NCBI RefSeq assembly: GCF_023053635.1
Contig: NC_086178.1
Location: 33,717,226-33,781,225 of the forward strand
From: Elgaria multicarinata webbii
Lineage: Eukaryota > Chordata > Lepidosauria > Squamata > Anguidae
DNA: 64,000 nt
Direction of reading: 5' to 3'
Below are positions 61,601 through 64,000 of the stretch, piece after piece. The notes beneath the pieces were generated by a model. That model was not told where the DNA came from. It did not search any database and saw only the letters and a list, made by a program, of their open reading frames with translations. A program made the translations under genes and the position numbers. How positions within the stretch are numbered: position 1 is the stretch's first letter; the number at the start of each line of letters is the position of its first letter.

Positions 61601-62752
61601 AGATGTTTTTACACTGGGTAATACAGCAGGTAATAAATCCGAGCTGACGCATGGTTTGTGGTAACAGAACACAAAGTAAAGTTTATTGAAATTTAACAAA
61701 TCTTTAGTATTTCAATTTAGATCAAACCTGCATATTCTTATATTTAAAACAACAATCCCAAATCCCTTAAAATTCTATCTCTTCTCACTCCTCACACCAG
61801 ACTAAAAACTCCCAGACTAAAACCAAACCTCAAAACTAAAACCCAAACTCACAATCCCCTCAGCCAACCTATTTATACTCTTCCCTCCCCCCTCTCACCG
61901 CATCACTAGCCACACTCACTCAGTCAAACATTCCACACTCACTAAACATACAAACCAGACATACCTAAGGGACAGAAAGGTGGGTATAGCCACATAGGCC
62001 CTATTTAAACCCAACCATACGTGTCTCGTCTCGTTATTTAATGACCTCCGCACCGCAACTGGGCCATCTATTTTTTCTCAGGGCAGGTTATAAGATATAC
62101 TTACTGCACCATCCAGCGTCAAAATTTCTGTTGGGATCAGTGCCAATGCATTTACTGCCAGGATTTACAGAACGAGTCTTCCTCCACATGCGAGACTGAA
62201 ATGGAACATATTTGTGAATGTAAATTTTGAAGCAGGACTGGTATCAAGGGTAGGTATGGCTGGGCACCTGCTGAGGGCCCACACCCCATCAGGGGCCCAC
62301 TGAAACAGTCCCCTGGATTAGGCCCCCTCCTCTTCATCACTGTAACCTCCTTCACTCTGGCCCAGACAACAGTGTTGGTGAGAAGGAGGTGCAGTAGATG
62401 CCACTTTTGGCTTCTTCATGGGCGTTCTGCCTATCAACCCAGCAAGTGGCAGCAATGATGAGAACGAGGATGAGGAGCAATAGCACCTGGTGACAATGGT
62501 GGATTCACTGAGGGAGGGGGCCCATTGAGGGTGTCTTGGCTGAGGGACCTCAAAGACCTGGCGCAGGGAACTGTTTTGAAGAACTTTTTCCTGACACACA
62601 AGCATTGAGCATTTTATTCATAAAAGAGGTGTGTGACTTACTGTAGTCCAAGTATAGACATAGCCATCGATATTCAAGACAGGCAAGATATAGAAGTCCA
62701 AGTTGTCCAGAAGCAGGGTCATGATGGTTTCTTTTCCATAGGTTCGGACAGC
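45729..62752 (-). CDS. CPB1: Carboxypeptidase B, CPB1 orthologue (3' five exons; 5' part outside window)
   Basis: 3' half of a pancreatic-type procarboxypeptidase B gene. Exons 62752-62642, 62195-62105, 56440-56238, 47632-47548 and 45916-45729 correspond to exons 7-11 of the 11-exon family layout and code for about 226 residues in an open frame. Visible motifs: [31 protein letters not shown], the third zinc ligand in [23 protein letters not shown], and catalytic Glu in [13 protein letters not shown]. The first Asp of SDDW is at the 255 position, the residue that makes B-type enzymes cut C-terminal Lys or Arg. The C-terminus EHLY also matches CPB1. Exons 1-6, including the first zinc motif, must lie past 64000. 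The 3' UTR looks very short, with ATTAAA about 18 bp after the stop. Its place upstream of a CPA3-like gene matches the mammalian CPB1-CPA3 order. Confidence 0.95.
46345..47050 (+). mobile_element. L2-like LINE 3' end, interrupted by a TIR element
   Basis: [17 protein letters not shown]-type coding sequence leads into [29 protein letters not shown] and [15 protein letters not shown]. Its 3' UTR ends CGAGTTGAGAGGTGGGTAAG and an ATT run. A 182-bp element splits the frame at 46430-46611. Confidence 0.75.
46430..46611. mobile_element. 182-bp TIR element inside the LINE
   Basis: Ends CCGTATTTCTTCGACTCTAA and its mirror (GAATTGAAGAAATACGG), with internal TAAGACGCAC repeats. No transposase and no clear target duplication. 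Superfamily not assigned. Confidence 0.75.
47055..47300 (+). mobile_element. L2-like LINE C-terminal fragment
   Basis: The stretch after 47150 reads [18 protein letters not shown] in pieces across more than one frame, the usual LINE C-terminal pattern. It abuts the previous LINE's ATT tail. Confidence 0.55.
47376..47511. mobile_element. 136-bp hAT-like element 37 bp from CPB1 exon 10
   Basis: CAGGGTTGGGCAACCTGT mirrors ACAAGTTGCCCACCCCTG. Flanks TTATAGAA and TTACAGAG match at six of eight bases. Related sequence is at 48985-49240. Confidence 0.7.
47548..47632 (-). CDS. CPB1: CPB1 exon 10
   Basis: 85 bp, encoding [20 protein letters not shown] and YGPGAATI, ending on the first base of the Tyr248-equivalent codon. 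HGT..YTYGPGA.TIYPA is a CPB1 signature. Confidence 0.96.
48840..49250. repeat. Two repeat families in duplicated arrangement, CPB1 intron 9
   Basis: GGTTC.GCCTGAAA.CCAGAATG.ATTCACAG and GAACCACCAGCCTCCACTGG occur twice (48930-49012 and 49080-49145). Each is followed by a GGCC.CAAGTTGCTCACCCCTG end of the 47376-type element. Confidence 0.55.
51298..51495 (+). mobile_element. tRNA-derived SINE, copy 3
   Basis: GAGTGTTGGACTGGGACTTG then GGAGACCCAGG, TAGCCTAACCTACCTCACAA and GATATAAATGTAACAAAT. Same family as at 14728 and 33572. Confidence 0.7.
52930..53225. repeat. Unclassified repeat (ctcagtctgctgtccagg family), copy 2
   Basis: Matches the 36660 copy in order, then extends through CAGACTTGGACTGGACAGCC and GGACTGTCGTCTGTAAGGAG. 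Confidence 0.55.
53638..53692. repeat. (CA)n microsatellite
   Basis: About 25 CA units in CPB1 intron 9. Confidence 0.95.
54070..54197. mobile_element. Short TIR element, 2835-type family
   Basis: AATCTACACCAGGCAGGATA at the start, the shared GTGTGTCCTGGGCCCCAACA core, and GTTTAGAGCCTGCCC at the end. Confidence 0.7.
54600..54890. repeat. Inverted-repeat element, 19084-type arms
   Basis: GGCTGGGTTGTTGGCATAGT and TTAACAAACTA are mirrored by TTTGTTAACAATTGAACAACCCACC. Outer parts (CTCATGTTGTCTGAACTTGG / CCAGGTTTGGACAACATGA) also pair. Confidence 0.6.
54912..55250 (-). mobile_element. CR1 LINE 3' end with ORF2 C-terminal codons
   Basis: The minus frame ending at 54994 carries [20 protein letters not shown] and [20 protein letters not shown], a CR1 ORF2 C-terminus. 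It is followed by the standard 3' UTR ending TTCTATGGTTCTATGAAC. 5'-truncated. Confidence 0.8.
55597..55676. repeat. Compound (GT)n(AT)n microsatellite
   Basis: About 20 GT units running directly into about 20 AT units in CPB1 intron 9. Confidence 0.95.
56238..56440 (-). CDS. CPB1: CPB1 exon 9 (third zinc ligand)
   Basis: 203 bp, containing [34 protein letters not shown] and [19 protein letters not shown]. His of HSYS binds zinc. The following intron is 8.6 kb. Confidence 0.96.
56608..56740. mobile_element. 133-bp TIR element left of the L1
   Basis: GGGCCAGATCTACACCAAGC to GTAGTGTAGATCCTGCCC, with the GTGTGTCCTGGGCCCCAAC core. Same family as 2835 and 54070. Confidence 0.8.
56745..57860 (+). 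mobile_element. 5'-truncated L1-type LINE, ORF2 C-terminal 271 codons open
   Basis: The open frame 56872-57687 encodes the end of an L1-like ORF2. It includes the pattern [20 protein letters not shown] and VQRLWKMV (Cys/His motif of L1 ORF2 C-termini), then a helical tail. An upstream piece (from 56782, [12 protein letters not shown]) is in a different frame, so one frameshift separates it. The 3' end has AATAAAAATTATATATATAA and an A-run. Reverse transcriptase and endonuclease domains are missing. Lies in CPB1 intron 8, opposite to the gene. Confidence 0.85.
57921..58025. mobile_element. Partial TIR element right of the L1, opposite orientation
   Basis: Reads as the reverse of the 56608-56740 copy from TGTTTTATAACGGTAGTGAC to CTTGGTGTAGATCTGGCCC and lacks one end. 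Confidence 0.75.
58270..58670. other. GC-rich segment in CPB1 intron 8
   Basis: CCTCCCAGC-type repeats and AGAGGCCTCAGGTAACTCCT paired with GGACTTACCTGAAGCCTCTG, an inverted arrangement about 120 bp apart. No coding support; probably a repeat of unknown family. Confidence 0.4.
58795..59010 (-). mobile_element. CR1-derived LINE fragment, antisense
   Basis: GGGTCCATATAGTCCAGCAC, AACCCACAAGCAGGA and CATACTGCCTCTGATACTAG, as in the 42915 copy. The GGTAGCAA block is repeated three times at the end. Confidence 0.65.
59216..59535. repeat. Unclassified dispersed repeat (ttctacatgagg family), copy 3
   Basis: Contains GCTAGATGGTGCTGTG, GACGACATTGTGTAAAGGAC and CATGAGTGCATGATAAATGC, ending CCTCATGTAGAGATGCCC, which mirrors the family's start. 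Confidence 0.6.
60680..61460 (+). mobile_element. Possible solo LTR, plus orientation (family unknown)
   Basis: An inverted CCAAT (CTATTGGC, about 60785), a TATA box (GCTATAAAAGCG, about 60836) and an AATAAA near 61402 lie in LTR-like order in a GC-rich block. No internal genes. An old solo copy is the best guess; ends are approximate. Confidence 0.35.
61480..62085 (-). mobile_element. Possible LTR-like segment, minus orientation (family unknown)
   Basis: On the minus strand a TATA-like GTATAAATAGG (about 61878-61868) precedes CAATAAACTTTAC (about 61691-61679). It ends just beyond the CPB1 exon 8 donor. Base composition is unusual: long C/A-rich, T-poor runs on the plus strand. Treated as a possible fossil only. 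Confidence 0.3.
62105..62195 (-). CDS. CPB1: CPB1 exon 8
   Basis: 91 bp, encoding [20 protein letters not shown] and [10 protein letters not shown]. The Pro in DPNRNF and the GWC end are CPB features. Donor GTAAGT. Confidence 0.95.
62642..62752 (-). CDS. CPB1: CPB1 exon 7
   Basis: 111 bp, phase 0. Starts [11 protein letters not shown] and ends [11 protein letters not shown], with the VYTW string typical of CPB. The acceptor ends CCTTAG and the donor is GTAAGT. Confidence 0.95.
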
Positions 62753-64000
62753 CTAAGGACAGAACAATGAGATGATCACTTAGGATAAACCCAAGCTCTT
62801 GGCCTCATTTTGTATTAAAGGGTGCTCAGAAATAGAAGTCAGGAAATAAAAAAAGCACCAAACAATGCAAATGTTTGGCAAGATTAGTTTCCCCACAGTA
62901 ATTAGATCGTCATCATCAAATAAGCTAATTCCTAAGCAAATATAGATGCTAGAAAAGATTTGGCGCAGCCATATAGTTGAAACTTTTAAAAAATTAGGAA
63001 TCACTGAAATATCGGGTGGTATAATGGACAGTAAATAAATAAATAATAATAATAATAAATAATAATAATAATAATAATAATAAATTATTATAATAAATAA
63101 ATAATAATAATAATAAGACTTCTACTGTTACTTTCTACTGTTAGTTTTTCCCTACCCTGTGCCTGCTTACCCTACCCTGTACCTGTTTGCATTCTCTTCC
63201 CCTCCTTATTGTTTTACTATGATTTTATTAGATTGTAAGCCTATGCGGCAGGGTCTTGCTATTTACTGTTTTACTCTGTACAGCACCATGTACATTGATG
63301 GTGCTATATAAATAAATAATAATAATAATAACAGTTTCTTTCAGTATTGGAATATATATTATAAAATATGGTGTCAATAAGTGTGTTAAGATTATGAGCA
63401 CAAAGGTTATATGATGGTGATTTTGATCATGTTACATAAATTCATTTTATTAATTGAGTTTGTATTCAAGAATTGTGTGATAATTTGTAAATATGTAGAC
63501 ACAATGATAAGGCAGTATAAAGTTTTGCTTTTAATATTTTTTAAAAGTGGGGAAAAAAAGAATTAGGAAACCCTGATCTCTATGGAATATTGTAAAAGTG
63601 TATGTTGTTCTGAACAATCAGAACATTTTGCTGCTGCTTTCAAGCTCAAAGTGCAACCTGGTGCACTAATTTAAAGTCTTGAATGTCAAACTCTTCTGGA
63701 AGACCATGCTTTGTTATGACACTAAATGCTACTTATTCCAGGAACTTTATAAATTTATGACAATATAGTCCCTTCCAAAAGTGATATTCTGCCAAAAATT
63801 GAGCTACAGTTTAAGGTTTTGTGTTTTAAGCTGCAGTCTTATGGGATTTATTTCCGAGTAAATACAGGACTGGGTTGTTAGGAACATAGAAAACTACCTT
63901 ATATTGTGTACCTATTGGTGCATCTAACACAATGATGTGTATACGAAGTTGCTGTGGCTCTTCTATACTAAGTTCCTGTGGCTCTTCAGAGTTTGAGAAA
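62753..64000 (-). other. CPB1 intron 6 (partial)
   Basis: No HAREW-type exon 6 is present, so the intron continues past the right edge. It contains AAT/AAATA tracts (63036-63117) and an L2 3' end in plus orientation (63215-63330). Confidence 0.65.
63215..63330 (+). mobile_element. L2 LINE 3' end, sense
   Basis: TTAGATTGTAAGCCTATGCG, GCAGGGTCTTGC, then CATTGATGGTGCTATATAAA and an AAT tail. Confidence 0.75.

Noticed and set aside
1-64000. CRISPR array, operon or phage-like system
   Set aside because: The only regularly spaced repeats are microsatellites and transposon pieces; genes have vertebrate exon-intron structure.

Overview
The window is a vertebrate chromosomal segment, most likely from a squamate reptile (lizard or snake). 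Everything that looks like a host gene is on the minus strand and belongs to one family, the M14A secreted metallo-carboxypeptidases. The taxon is inferred from the repeats: CR1, L2-like and L1 LINE ends, tRNA-derived SINEs, many short hAT-like elements and frequent AAAT/AAT tracts. No species can be named from the sequence alone.

Three carboxypeptidase genes lie head to tail and are read from high to low coordinates. (1) 62752-45729: the last five coding exons of a CPB1 (pancreatic carboxypeptidase B) orthologue; its first six exons lie beyond the right edge. (2) 40860-24527: a complete 11-exon CPA3-like gene ('gene B') coding for 421 residues. (3) 15240-1822: the first nine exons of a second CPA3-like gene ('gene A'), whose last two exons lie beyond the left edge. 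All 25 exons have GT/AG junctions, an open frame and matching phases. Exon sizes are identical between the genes except exon 1 (71 bp in A, 74 bp in B) and exon 9 (203 bp in A and CPB1, 209 bp in B). Mammals have CPB1 and CPA3 as neighbours, so the layout CPB1 - CPA3-like B - CPA3-like A indicates conserved synteny plus a local tandem duplication of CPA3.

The products should be preproenzymes: signal peptide, propeptide of about 95 residues, then a zinc peptidase domain. The visible zinc ligands (HxxE in exon 6, His in exon 9), the substrate-binding Arg/Asn-Arg motifs and, where present, the catalytic Glu of exon 11 are intact. CPB1 has Asp at the specificity position (Lys/Arg preference). Gene B has Ile there (hydrophobic preference). 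For gene A this position is outside the window.

The rest is intron and intergenic DNA packed with transposons. Notable pieces are a 1.64-kb GC-rich element with an 8-bp target duplication (5072-6714), a 600-bp hAT element nested in another TIR element (8297-9147), a small TIR element inside an L2-like LINE (46430-46611), a 5'-truncated L1 with a 271-codon ORF (56745-57860), and several unclassified repeat families with two or three copies here. I found no tRNA or rRNA genes, CRISPR or operon-like system. The item of most biological interest is the duplicated, non-basic CPA3-like pair.
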